From: Durusdinium trenchii
Lineage: Eukaryota > Sar > Dinophyceae > Suessiales > Symbiodiniaceae
NCBI GenBank assembly: GCA_963970005.1
Contig: CAXAMN010027506.1
Span: forward strand, 1 to 64,000
Direction of reading: 5' to 3'
Length of the DNA stretch: 64,000 bases
The position numbers and the translations under genes were made by a program. The notes beneath the pieces were generated by a model, which was not told the DNA's origin, searched no databases, and saw only the letters and a program-made list of their open reading frames with translations. Below are positions 56,601 to 63,285 of this stretch, in pieces (positions within the stretch are counted from its first letter, which is position 1; the number at the start of each line of letters is the position of its first letter).

Positions 56601-59600
56601 GAAGAAAATGACGCCTCCATTGGCAGCAACTAGAACACACCGCAACGATAGACAATACGGATCACCCGGTGAATCCCTTGCCACAGGACCTTCCAGCCCC
56701 AGAATCTCCATCAAGTACTCACACCTTTATATAGACCCCCAAATAGATAAAATCCCTTTCAAAATGTATTGGAAACCGCACCACTATCTATTTGGGGACC
56801 ACTATACCTTCATTCTTGCCTAAAAAAACCGAGCCACATCACATGGTCGTGGATGCCAAATGCGGTGGCCTCCCACCAAAGCTTCGCTGTAAAGAAATGT
56901 CACTCCCCGAAACAATCATGGAAGTCGAAGGCATTGCCCTTTTTAAAAACAAGGTTACCTCATTTTCCAAGAAACAAACTGGCAACTTCCTTCCATGTCC
57001 CCAGGCTCCAGGCCCCATTGGGTTCTCTCCAGGCCCATCTCTACACCATCATGATCATGCCCAGTGTCATGAAGATCAAGGCAGAGTCGTCCGGCGGTGG
57101 CTCGCGTGAACTGCAGAGCTCGCCACGCATGCGCGCCAAGGAGCTCCAGTCGCATGTCTCTGAGCAAAGGCCCAGACAAACCTGGGAAACCGGGGATTGT
57201 TCGCGGCAACTCCAAAAAATAGGAAAGGTAGGAAAAGAGTTGGCTTCGTTGAGTTCGTTGAGTTCACCTCTACCTCTACCTGGTTTGGGCTTGCGCCTGT
57301 CTGCTTCGGTTTGCATGTGGACGTCTTGCTACACATTTCAACTTTTGTGCAGCCGACCGTCGGTGCAAAATCATTTTGCCACAGTCGGGCAGCTAGGCCC
57401 CCAGGCCTCCTGCAAGTAAATGATGCTACAGTCATTGCAGTGGGACGCGGTCCTGTGCGGCACGCAGGCACGTTCAGTTGCTGCGCCATCCTGTAGGCCG
57501 CAAGCAGCATAAGCTAGAATTGAAACTAAACATCCTTTACCAGTACCGAACGATGGAGATGGATTTGAGTTGGAGAAAAACTCCTGGCTGAACCTGGAAA
57601 GCATGTTATATAACAGACTACTTAGTGAAAAGTCAGATATCACCAAACGTTTCCTCACCATGACTCGCCATGAACGGACGGTCCGCGTGACTCACCGGAC
57701 GGTCCGCGTGACTCGCAAGGACCGACCCGCGTTTCCCACGCGGGACTCGACGTCTTCGGAGCTGCGTCACGAGGCGCGAAGGAGAACGAGTCGCGAGTCG
57801 AGTAAGCTCACATTGATGAGTAAGAGAAGCCAATTTGGAACACCACATCCGGTTATCAAACGAAATGCATGACATGCCTGGATAATGCACCAAACCACAC
57901 CGACACACACTGCATTCAAACATTATGTTGTTCTCTTTGCCATCCTGGGGCCAAGTAATTAGGATGGGCGGAGCCCAATGGTGAAGCCATGTTCCAGAGC
58001 CAGGAAGAGCCTAAAAGTCCACTGAGGATTCTTCTAATTTGCCCCTCAATGTGGCTGCATCATGCTGCCTTTCTGAAATGGTCTGTCCCTGGAGGAATAA
58101 GGTCCCCGCAAGTTTTGCTGAATCTATACCAAACCGGGGGAGTCCCAAAAAGGACAGTAAGACAGTATGTTCACCCATGTTGCGCTCAACAAAAAACTCC
58201 TCTGAGCGTCAACAGTGTCAACGCCCAACAACTCTGGGCCTTTTGATAGAAGAAGACCTCAACAATGGAAACATTCTGTCAAGTCAGAGCATTCCTGAGA
58301 CGTCTCTTATGATATGTAGGTTGTTCATTCTTTTAATTATTTTACCTCAGGAATGTTCTGACTGAGTCTTTTTAATATGACAGTGTCACAAGGTGTCACG
58401 AGTCACGAGTGTTCAAGAGCTGAACCCGCCAACAACCTATGTCAAAGCGCACTCTGTCTGTCAAAGCACGTGGCATATGGGCACCCGCCATCGCTACGGA
58501 AGAAGACTCCGTCCACATCGCAGCCTAGAAATCGAAGGACGCGTGACGGCGCATGACGCGCAGCCAGCAACAGCGACATGGTTGAAAAAACAAGAAACCC
58601 CTACTCCATTCAACTCCCCATTTCCCATCAATCAAGAAGTCAGAAACCCCCAGTTCATCGAATTCAGAGGTGAAAGTGGCAAGAAAAGGAGAACCATGGA
58701 CTAGTCAGTCTCATCAGAGTCTCAGGTTCCCAGTCTCTCTCAGTGCTACACATGTTGGGACTTGTCAGTGCCTGAGTCGTTGAGGTATCCCACAGGCGGA
58801 ACGCATCTCATGCACCTGGCAGCGTGGAGGTGCTTGGGCCAAACCATGGACCCGCCAGCACTTGATATTTATGCTAAACCCGCTGTCAATGATCTTTCCG
58901 AAATCTATCTAAACTCATATCATAAAAGCACATAAAAGCACTAGTCAATCATAAAGCTTCACATAAAGCTTGCCGTGAAGCACCCGATTCCGAGGACATC
59001 CTACTATATGTATTTTAATATATACTAGTAACAAGAAGCTACTACGGGCTCCTGGCCTTACTACTAGGAGCAAGGACGCTACTAGGGGCTCCTGGCATCG
59101 CTACTAGGAGCATTCTTACTACTAGTCACAAGAAGCTTATATACCTTGGTTTCATCCTGTTTCATCTCTCCCCATTCTTCGTTCACCCAACCGGTGCAGA
59201 AATCGCGCCACGTCCGCCTGTCGTTCCACTGGCATCGCTTCTGACCGTTGGACGTCGGCAGCCGGCTGCCCAAGCAGGTCCGGGGCGCTCGGGGGGGCGG
59301 TGCAGCGGCGGATGGCGTACTCCCCCAGCACCGAGCAGCTGGGGATCGTATCTGGCACCGAGCGGCACTCTGTAGAGTGGCTTACGGGCGCTAGACGCGG
59401 ACGCTCTGCACAGAACCATCGTAGAGTGGCTAGGACCAAGATGACTAAGTAGCTGCGATTCTGAAGGGCTGGAGCACCAATAGCTCCACACAGTTAGTCA
59501 AACCGAGTGGATCGGCTATGCCGCTGTCTTCAAGACTGCTCGAATATGCTCATTGACTCTTATTGTTTCTTGCTCAAATGTGTGGATTCTATGAAAAAGT

Positions 59601-60721
59601 CCTTCTATATCTTCCATCACAATGCTGAGGTTGCAATTTTGACCAGAGCCTTAACAAAGAGTTAAGAAAAATAAGATACAATCCGCCAAACCCTTCTCAG
59701 AGGCGGTTGGTCGTCAAATCATATCAAATCCATTGTTTCACCAGGTTTCACACTTCAATCGCCTTCCACCTGGACGTCATCAATGAAGACATCGAAGCTT
59801 TCGTTGAAAAGGCTGTCATTGCTTTCGTTTTCATCCATACTTCAGCAGGTCCGGCCATGGCACTAACCACCAGCGTCTATGCGAGTAGATTCGGGGTATT
59901 GTCAAATGTATGTAGTAGTAGTTTTGCTTCACTCAAAGCCATCCCATGGCATTGCACAGCATGAGCCCAACACCGAACGCACATCTTAGTATATAACTCT
60001 TCAATGTAAGGGACAAATTCATGTAATGGCAAACAAGCTGATCTCATGACCTGTCCAACGTCGTAGCTCGAGATCGTACTGGCATCATGTTGTTGCTGTC
60101 CATGAAAAGCTTGAGAACATGCAGCTGCTGACGCTTGGAACTGCTTGAGTCACGAACAAACAGTCGACTCTGCTTCACACAACAGTCAAAGTCTTATTAC
60201 CAGCGCCAATATTGTTCAATACCATCCCAAGGATTTCCTCCGATGAGCTTGTATCTCAAGGAAAATAGATCTTTATGACTGGAGGAATGAACTTCCAATA
60301 GACTTTCCTCCAGATGATTCCTTCTCCAAATTTCAATCGATCTCCGGCGCAAGCCTCATGGTCTTGAAGGAGTAAATGTAGACCTCTGGATGAGTGAAAA
60401 AGGAGGAAGATGCGAGTCGCCCTCTCCACCGACGTAAATCCATCCAGATTCGCAGTTGGGCTATTGAAGCGATGACGGTACAAATCCAAGGATGAAAAAA
60501 ACACAGGACAAGGTGTTCGGAAACATTCAGAAACCAAGTAGTGAAACAATTTGAAAGACACACACAAAAAATAAAATAAAAACAAGAAAACATGCTGTTC
60601 TGTAATCACTATTGCCTGCTTACTGCCTCGACTTCCTGTGATCCCGGCATTGGGAGTACTGCTAATGCTCCGCTCGGCCGCTGCGAAGTAGACCATATCC
60701 GGTGACATCTGGGCGACATCG
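29999..60721 (-). CDS. CFAP44: CFAP44 (WDR52)-like axonemal WD-repeat/coiled-coil protein, at least 27 exons
   Basis: CFAP44 is a cilium/flagellum protein. With its partner CFAP43 it ties inner dynein arms to the axonemal microtubules. About 27 minus-strand exons run co-linear with animal CFAP44. First come WD repeats (MRLYRILRKGTSKGYASVAF, LLSVWDWKNERLLLKCKA, FWKMATTFTGLKLQGDLG, ISDISGFVELPDGK-type, LRWWPIEEIDTAEADYD). An acidic spacer follows (SDEEEEEDEEDGAEGEDAEA), then late WD repeats and a coiled coil (DEDAKLKAEEDSAKAAAELK, ERINEIRNELVELQ, ADMVVDQECLRR). Many neighbouring exons join in phase with GT, GC or GA donors and AG|G acceptors. The intron at 52,072-60,354 is about 8.3 kb. Several small exons are still missing, and the start codon was not found. 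The end may be the TGA at 29,993-29,995, unless a GC donor at 29,998 leads on. Confidence 0.88.
30687..30732 (-). CDS. CFAP44: CFAP44 coiled-coil exon
   Basis: GTTCCAG|G to GAGCAG|GCAGGA (GC donor). It reads YINHLKEDMENQIEQ. A second open frame overlaps upstream (LALKLAESKEELEDGG, about 30,735-30,800) and could be a separate exon ending at CCAG|GTACAT. Confidence 0.6.
30994..31078 (-). CDS. CFAP44: CFAP44 coiled-coil exon
   Basis: GTCTGAG|GCC to AACAACG|GCGCGA (GC donor). It reads NGQLYEAQLSEADMVVDQEC and then LRRANN, matching the animal stretch RNEELPEHMQFHRTEFVMDQKLRQ. It is in phase with the exon at 31,378-31,427. Confidence 0.8.
31378..31427 (-). CDS. CFAP44: CFAP44 coiled-coil exon
   Basis: TCCCAG|GC to CTCCAG|GTGACC (GT donor). 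It reads VRERINEIRNELVELQ, matching the animal stretch KIKALRRQFWELKRR. It joins in phase on both sides. Confidence 0.8.
31814..31926 (-). CDS. CFAP44: CFAP44 coiled-coil exon
   Basis: GGAAAG|GCG to CCCGG|GAACCC (GA donor). It reads LRLADEDAKLKAEEDSAKAA and then AELKKLRPG, matching animal SIENAKRKREHDKLMKEAEELKA. The GA donor is the one that keeps phase with the next exon. Confidence 0.8.
33870..33920 (-). CDS. Possible CFAP44 exon (weak)
   Basis: The minus strand reads NRALRRADRMARLVQLQ up to CTGCAG|GGTGAG. It is helical and in the right region, but I could not place it in the CFAP44 order. Confidence 0.25.
33985..34067. repeat. Fold-back transposon, copy 1 (TATAGTGGTCCC ends)
   Basis: The left arm at 33,985-34,007 and the right arm ending at 34,067 are inverted copies (TATAGTGGTCCCAAATAGAT against TCTATCTGTTTGGGGAGTCT). 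The loop contains GGTGTCCAATACATGTT. A second copy lies at 56,730-56,806 in the opposite orientation. Confidence 0.75.
34417..34486 (-). CDS. CFAP44: CFAP44 exon before the coiled coil
   Basis: GTGCAG|ATC to GGAAG|GCACGG (GC donor). It reads INMADAALELEGAIPEMPDM and then SMEG, the position of the acidic RQELEIE...DIEDP linker in animal CFAP44. The match is by position and composition and is weaker than for the coiled-coil exons. Confidence 0.55.
34740..34879 (-). CDS. CFAP44: CFAP44 late WD-repeat exon
   Basis: CGCACAG|G onward reads LCAAAGDGSLVTFLVSDGLL and then ELAELKSSGKEERSPEDELE. It corresponds to the animal VTCGGDSNIFVFNMFSTEV blade. It joins in phase after the exon at 35,042. The donor is not fixed. 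Confidence 0.65.
35042..35094 (-). CDS. CFAP44: CFAP44 late WD-repeat exon
   Basis: CGCTAAG|GTG to GTGGA|GTTCAG (GT donor). It reads VNSVSMLEDESMPVLQV, the strand before the LCAAAGDG blade. The plus strand of the flanking GC-rich segment (35,100-35,340) is also open, and I leave it unassigned. Confidence 0.6.
35761..35819 (-). CDS. CFAP44: CFAP44 late WD-repeat exon
   Basis: CGGGCAG|GTG to CGACGG|GCCACG (GC donor). It reads VTHLSLSPARNWIIVGFAD, matching animal IRSIKFSLNHFLIFCGMKNG. Just downstream another frame reads HVAFGGVDGGVQVQVV, which may be a separate WD piece. Confidence 0.7.
36189..36633. repeat. Composite microsatellite (CAGA/CAGACA, CAGG, GAGT, GA)
   Basis: Successive blocks of CAGA-type, CCAG/GCAG, GACG, GA and GAGT repeats, with a 10-N gap at 36,263-36,272. 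Its long minus-strand frames are low-complexity artefacts (Ser/Val/Cys/Leu). It lies in a CFAP44 intron. Confidence 0.95.
36263..36272. other. Assembly gap (10 N)
   Basis: Ten N inside the CAGACA microsatellite. Confidence 0.98.
36640..39489. other. CFAP44 intron, nothing else identified
   Basis: About 2.8 kb without a recognised exon or repeat. GC-rich open stretches near 39,010-39,230 exist on both strands, and none could be assigned. Confidence 0.35.
39490..39570 (-). CDS. CFAP44: CFAP44 acidic-spacer exon
   Basis: GCTTCAG|G onward reads SDEEEEEDEEDGAEGEDAEA and then KEGEDIAL. Animal CFAP44 has a long Glu-rich run at this place, between the WD repeats. The donor end is uncertain. Confidence 0.65.
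39630..39734 (-). CDS. CFAP44: CFAP44 exon
   Basis: TGCCAG|G onward reads YEIEVNYTAVMPDVPEIEEP and then GSLVAIHKG. The opening YEIEVNY resembles animal TYEIKNMYL. A GC donor (AAAGG|GCTGGT) would end it near 39,630. Confidence 0.6.
40160..40232 (-). CDS. CFAP44: CFAP44 WD-repeat exon
   Basis: CTCCAAG|GCG onward reads AIPIGFVRIPVQVNYFAWDD, matching animal [20 protein letters not shown]. Several GC/GA donors are possible at the 3' end. Confidence 0.7.
42345..42398 (-). CDS. CFAP44: CFAP44 WD-repeat exon
   Basis: Eighteen codons, ACCGAG|GAT to CTTCAG|GCGAGC (GC donor). It reads DGTIRAFTACSDGFLQLQ, a WD-type DGTIRxF strand. Its exact blade is not certain, and it resembles the exon at 43,774. Confidence 0.6.
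43774..43802 (-). CDS. CFAP44: CFAP44 WD-repeat micro-exon
   Basis: ATCGAG|GC to TTCAAT|GTGTCA (GT donor). It reads MDGTVRAFN, compared with animal LDCSVRIYD. At 29 nt it is short but has both splice sites. Confidence 0.6.
44371..44411. repeat. Dispersed repeat with AGGTTGGAGGCC units
   Basis: Two direct copies of CTAGTAGGTTGGAGGCCA-type sequence. The same unit forms a near-perfect palindrome at 61,694-61,720. Confidence 0.6.
44573..44890. repeat. Composite trinucleotide/hexanucleotide microsatellite
   Basis: TCGTTG/CCGTTG hexamers pass into TTG/CTG triplets and finally CTT triplets. Frames give poly-Arg-Cys, poly-Leu or poly-Asn/Gln. Located in a CFAP44 intron. Confidence 0.95.
45454..45526 (-). 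CDS. CFAP44: CFAP44 WD-repeat exon
   Basis: ACTCCAG|G to CAACAG|GTGCCG (GT donor). It reads NGMIWIYDMAANTCTSALSC and then HSQQ, matching animal [28 protein letters not shown]. Confidence 0.8.
46956..47025 (-). CDS. CFAP44: CFAP44 WD-repeat exon
   Basis: CTGCAG|GT to TTTTGGA|GTGCCT (GT donor). It reads HLRWWPIEEIDTAEADYDNG, matching animal CVRIWDFETIDTADVIDDTG. It joins the previous exon in phase and recreates DDGHLRWW. Confidence 0.88.
47621..47695 (-). CDS. CFAP44: CFAP44 WD-repeat exon
   Basis: CCCAAG|GT to ATGACG|GCTGGG (GC donor). It reads HNGNIEVILIDKENGMVISG and then GDD, matching animal [23 protein letters not shown]. The GC donor is needed for phase. Confidence 0.88.
47752..48050. 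repeat. Trinucleotide microsatellite (GCG/GCA/GTA/GTC)
   Basis: Blocks of CGG, GCA, GTC, GTA and CTG triplets in series. They are low-complexity in every frame and lie in a CFAP44 intron. Confidence 0.95.
48346..48385 (-). CDS. CFAP44: CFAP44 WD-repeat exon
   Basis: CATCCAG|G to GTGAAG|GTGGGC (GT donor). It reads YGKLLLWEGVFVK, matching animal WGNMLLWEGSLIK. A small exon for VLSGSE between this and 49,353 is missing. Confidence 0.85.
49353..49409 (-). CDS. CFAP44: CFAP44 WD-repeat exon
   Basis: GCGCAG|TTT to GGCAAG|GCGCGC (GC donor), exactly 19 codons. It reads FGASELSDISGFVELPDGK, matching animal FGKTSTTDIEGYMELPDGK. Confidence 0.92.
49645..49702 (-). CDS. CFAP44: CFAP44 WD-repeat exon
   Basis: CTGGAG|G to GGCAAG|GCCATG (GC donor). 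It reads FWKMATTFTGLKLQGDLGK, matching animal FWEMAFTFTGLKLQGSLGR almost residue for residue. It is in phase on both sides. Confidence 0.95.
49885..49952 (-). CDS. CFAP44: CFAP44 WD-repeat exon
   Basis: CGTCCAG|GAA to CATATTAG|GTGAGC (canonical GT donor). It reads EIFSIRWGQFPGMLTSVGVG and then HIR, matching animal [24 protein letters not shown]. Confidence 0.92.
50206..50285 (-). CDS. CFAP44: CFAP44 WD-repeat exon
   Basis: CTGAG|GT to GGCCAG|GACGGA (GA donor). It reads CAPDFLLSVWDWKNERLLLK and then CKAYGQ, matching animal [25 protein letters not shown]. The GA donor gives the exact AYGQ-EIF junction. Confidence 0.93.
50505..51015. repeat. Repeat array with inverted flanks around a 400-N gap
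   Basis: Left of the gap are CTCACTTGCGCAC units (50,499-50,534). Right of it are about three 23-bp units GCACAAGCGAGGTAAATTT. The left units read as approximate inverse of the right ones (GTGCGCAAGTGAGG against GTGCACAAGCGAGG). An inverted repeat array would explain the assembly break. Confidence 0.65.
50535..50934. other. Assembly gap (400 N)
   Basis: Exactly 400 N. Listed reading frames through it have no meaning. Confidence 0.98.
51428..51512. repeat. Dispersed CTACTAGGAGCAAGGACG repeat
   Basis: Tandem-like copies of GGGCTCCTGGCCTTACTACT and AGGAGCAAGGACGCTACTAG. The family is also seen at about 30,503-30,540, 55,930-56,056, 59,028-59,138, 61,094-61,185 and, decayed, 21,385-21,450. Confidence 0.8.
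51904..51916 (-). CDS. CFAP44: Possible 13-nt CFAP44 micro-exon
   Basis: GGACCAG|ATGTTGGCACCGT|GCGCAA. It would read MLAP and join in phase between HNK (52,002) and CCAPDF (50,285). That gives KMLAPCCAPDF, against animal NLLASVGSNPDY. Phase and residues fit, but 13 nt could be chance. Confidence 0.4.
52002..52071 (-). CDS. CFAP44: CFAP44 WD-repeat exon
   Basis: GGCAG|G to AACAAG|GCGGGA (GC donor). It reads LYRILRKGTSKGYASVAFSP and then HNK, matching animal [22 protein letters not shown]. Confidence 0.93.
55930..56056. repeat. Dispersed CTACTAGG/CTCCTGGC repeat
   Basis: Several alternating units: GAAGCTACTAGGGGCTCCTG, CATCGCTGCTAGTAGCGATC and AACAAGGACGCTAC. Same family as 51,428-51,512. Confidence 0.8.
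56480..56548. repeat. GA-rich microsatellite
   Basis: Runs of GAGAGG, GAGTGA and GGGAGA. Confidence 0.85.
56730..56806. repeat. Fold-back transposon, copy 2
   Basis: The left arm from 56,730 (TATAGACCCCCAAATAGATA) and the right arm ending at 56,806 (TATCTATTTGGGGACCACTA) are inverted copies. The loop ATGTATTGGAAACCG is the inverse of the loop in the copy at 33,985-34,067, so the two copies are related and lie in opposite orientation. Confidence 0.78.
59028..59138. repeat. Dispersed CTACTAGG/CTCCTGGC repeat
   Basis: The best preserved copy of the family: alternating GGGCTCCTGGCCTTACTACT, AGGAGCAAGGACGCTACTAG and GGGCTCCTGGCATCGCTACT, ending in ACTAGTCACAAGAAGC. Confidence 0.85.
60355..60385 (-). 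CDS. CFAP44: CFAP44 WD-repeat exon
   Basis: CATCCAG|AG to CATGAG|GCTTGC (GC donor). It reads VYIYSFKTMR and joins in phase to LYRILRKG (52,071), giving IYSFKTMRLYRILRKG. Animal CFAP44 has [17 protein letters not shown]. An acceptor two bases further in (AG|GTC) is the alternative. Confidence 0.8.
60421..60460 (-). CDS. CFAP44: CFAP44 exon
   Basis: TCAATAG|CCC to GAGAGG|GCGACT (GC donor). It reads PNCESGWIYVGGEG, compared with animal HPHKTYFTVAEKG. It is in phase with the next exon. Confidence 0.6.
60660..60721 (-). CDS. CFAP44: CFAP44 N-terminal exon (first seen)
   Basis: TTCGCAG|C to TTAGCA|GTACTC (GT donor). It reads DVAQMSPDMVYFAAAERSIS, compared with animal LLDDHTLMFIAGNQLVLL. It does not join directly in phase to the exon at 60,460, so one exon is missing. 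The start-codon exon should lie beyond 60.8 kb. Confidence 0.55.
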
Positions 60722-61093
60722 CTGCGAAAGCACGGCGGATCACGTCCGGCGGCGGATCCTTCCCCCAGTCACCCAGTGGAATTGGGTGGGGATGAGCAAC
60801 CCAGTCACCGGAGGATTGAAGCCAGGAACCTGTGGGTGAGTCTTTTTCGGGCAGTGGCATGTGTGCGCTCCCTGTTGATCATGTCTTCAGGTTAGTAAGT
60901 AAGGCATTGCATTACATCACTTGGCACCAGTATATGACCTCCTGGACTCCTGCAGGTTAGACTCCAACCCAGATCTGTTGCATTTCTTTGCGAAGGCTGC
61001 CGACTGCTGCAAACCTGAATTTGTAGGCCTCAACAAAGTCTCGAACTGGACATGGTTGTCTGAAACGTGTCCAGGAGTATCAGCATACCTTCT

Positions 61094-61185
61094 TGTTGAT
61101 GTTTCTAGTAGCTTCTTGTTACTACTAGTAAGGCACTTGTTACTAGAAGCGATGCACTTGTTACTAGTAGCTTCTTGTTACTACT
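61094..61185. repeat. Dispersed CTACTAG repeat
   Basis: Units of GTTACTAGTAGCTTCTTGTT and ACTACTAGTAAGGCACTTG, a divergent branch of the CTACTAGG family. Confidence 0.7.
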
Positions 61186-61597
61186 AATTCCATGTAATTC
61201 CCTCGTTTTTCGAGTGTCTGTCTGAAGGTCCACCGCACCTGAAGGTCCCCCGCTTTCTTCGCCAGTGCAATTCGGCGTTCGACGTGGCGCGGCGTCTGGA
61301 TGGGCGACCCAAAGCAAATATATTGAGTTCAATCCAACCAGCACATCAACGAAGCTTGATTACCTTGTTGTTTTCGATGTTGGTACAACTACTACTGACC
61401 TACCTTGTTGCACTCAGCCACCTGTGGGCGCGCGCTGGCGGACCCGCGACCCACGCCACGTTAGCGCTCCGATCCAAGGCACTGCAATGGCTCCAATTCC
61501 GCCACTGTCTCTACCATGCAAAAAGCGCCGCTGCCGCGTTTCTGGGGAAAGCTGGCCGTCGGCACAGGGGAAAGAGACCTTTTTGCAGAGAAGATGA

Positions 61598-61670
61598 ATA
61601 CAATATATATATATATATAATATATGTATGGAATTATATGGATATATGATATATATATATATATATATAT
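61598..61670. repeat. TA microsatellite
   Basis: Two blocks of (TA)n separated by about 30 bp. Confidence 0.9.
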
Positions 61671-61693
61671 ATGTGGCCTCCACCCTACTAGCG

Positions 61694-61720
61694 ATGGCCT
61701 CCAACCTAGTAGGTTGGAGG
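61694..61720. repeat. Palindrome of the AGGTTGGAGGCC repeat
   Basis: GGCCTCCAACCT and its exact inverse around a 3-bp centre. The arm sequence also occurs as direct copies at 44,371-44,411. Confidence 0.8.
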
Positions 61721-63120
61721 CCATATTATGACGACCTCCATCATCTGATGAGCAACAACTGGACTGGACTTTCGGAGAATTTTTGGAACCCAACTCGGCT
61801 CTGTTGATGGAGGACTTGTGCTCAACAAAGCTTGTGATTCAGAGAAAAGAATCGAAAAGAACCGCACGCTTAGTACAACAGGTGTGTACCCCAGTTGGAT
61901 TGATAAGATTGTTGGTTGTTGATGACATTTGTAGGGTTGCTTGAGAGGTAGCGCCGTAGGTAGCGCACACTGCTAGGAACCCATCTCAAGACTAATCTGC
62001 ACCCCACTAACATGCCACCAAGCAACGAATGTTCATGAAGCACGCGACATGGCCGGTGATGTAAGCAAACTCCTGGAAGCAAAGACTTCTTGAACGGAAA
62101 TTGAGATGAACGACCAATGAATGCGCACGAATCATGTAGTGACTAATTACATTGTAAATGGTCATTATATAGGTATATCTCCCATTCCCAGTCAGAGTGG
62201 ATGATGGTGGTTAGAAAAGACCGTTCTCAGGAACAGTGATCATCGTTTTACCGACTGTTACAGGTCATGGGACACACCAGCACAGCACCCCTATTTATAT
62301 ATGCTACTGTCTGTATATAAAATATAGTCACATCATCACTTCTTCCAAAGTGTGACAAGGTGACGACCCCTGCTCGCGTAGGTAGAATGTCAGTCCTCTT
62401 TTGAGGTCCAAACTGCATTGTTCACCCGGCTGAAATCGTAGCCTCCATATGATGGGAAAATTGAAGCTGGTGCAATGATATCATGACTCTTTGCACCTGC
62501 CATTCCAAGTGGGATGAGTCTGCAAAGTGCTTGAGTGCTACAGGTAAAACATTGCAAAACCACCTTCAATGCAAGCGACGCTGCACTGTTGACTTCTTCT
62601 GGCTTCTTTGCTTCGCTCACACTTCTCGACCAGTTCCATCCAAGTGGCTTTGCTTCGCTCATTCCGTCCCATCTGATGCTTTCCCCGGCCGGACGAAAAA
62701 AAAACAAAAAAACGAACCACCGGCGCCGCCCCAGACGACCGGCGGACGGAGCTTCTTTAAAGCGCGCCAAGGCACCCATGAACCGCGACGCTTTGGTGGC
62801 GCTTCGGGGCAGCTCTCGATCCTGGCCAGGGGGCAAAGAAGGAAAAAAACAAATGAAAATATGACTAGTTTAAACAGATATACTATACTATATATATTAT
62901 ATGATATGTATTGATATGTATGTATTATATCTTTGCGTATTTTTAGTTAAGCATCTGAAGAAACATAAAGGTCTACATGTTAAAAGAAAGAAAGCAAAAC
63001 TGAATCCAGACTGACGGATTCAGATCACTCCAGATCACTTCGTATCAGGGCAATTTAGTAAGAGGGCCCATATATATAGAGAGAGAGAGACAAAGAGAGA
63101 GAGAGAGAGCCCACATCCTC
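61721..63120. other. No recognised gene
   Basis: Open stretches at about 62,390-62,836 on both strands have no splice pair or family match. Of these, a minus-strand piece reading SEAKKPEEVNSAASLALK looks most like an exon. The upstream CFAP44 exons should be sought here. Confidence 0.35.
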
Positions 63121-63124
63121 GGTG

Positions 63125-63285
63125 GATCGACGGTGGATCGGAGAGCCCACTCCCGACCGCGAACTCCGGTCGTAGCGGCGGGCGCGGAAGAGGCGCTGAG
63201 GACGACCGCGGTCGGCGCCCGACGTGGGACTCCTCCAAGGTGGGGCACAGGTCCGGGGCGCTGGGATCGTAGAAGAAGCTGGGAG
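63125..63285 (-). CDS. Possible exon, Pro/Ser/Arg-rich
   Basis: The minus strand is open, reading SFFYDPSAPDLCPTLEESHV and then GRRPRSSSAPLPRPPLRPEF. Composition suggests a disordered region. It could be a 5' exon of CFAP44, but nothing in the sequence proves it. Confidence 0.35.

Larger units (their letters stand above)
52072..60354 (-). other. CFAP44: 8.3-kb CFAP44 intron with repeats and stray ORFs
   Basis: It starts GC... at 60,354 and ends ...GGCAG at 52,072. It holds dispersed CTACTAGG repeats, a GA-rich run (56,480-56,548), a fold-back transposon (56,730-56,806), repeated GGCCACAGTGCC units (55,370-55,410), and GC-rich open stretches with no CFAP44 match. Examples of the last are about 54,760-54,900, 55,780-55,930 and 59,150-59,300, where the minus strand reads CQWNDRRTWRDFCTGWVNEE. 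These may be other nested exons or chance. Confidence 0.6.

Noticed and set aside
56769..57419. 216-codon plus-strand ORF
   Set aside because: It starts inside the fold-back transposon; the minus strand is equally open in the GC-rich part; no family match.
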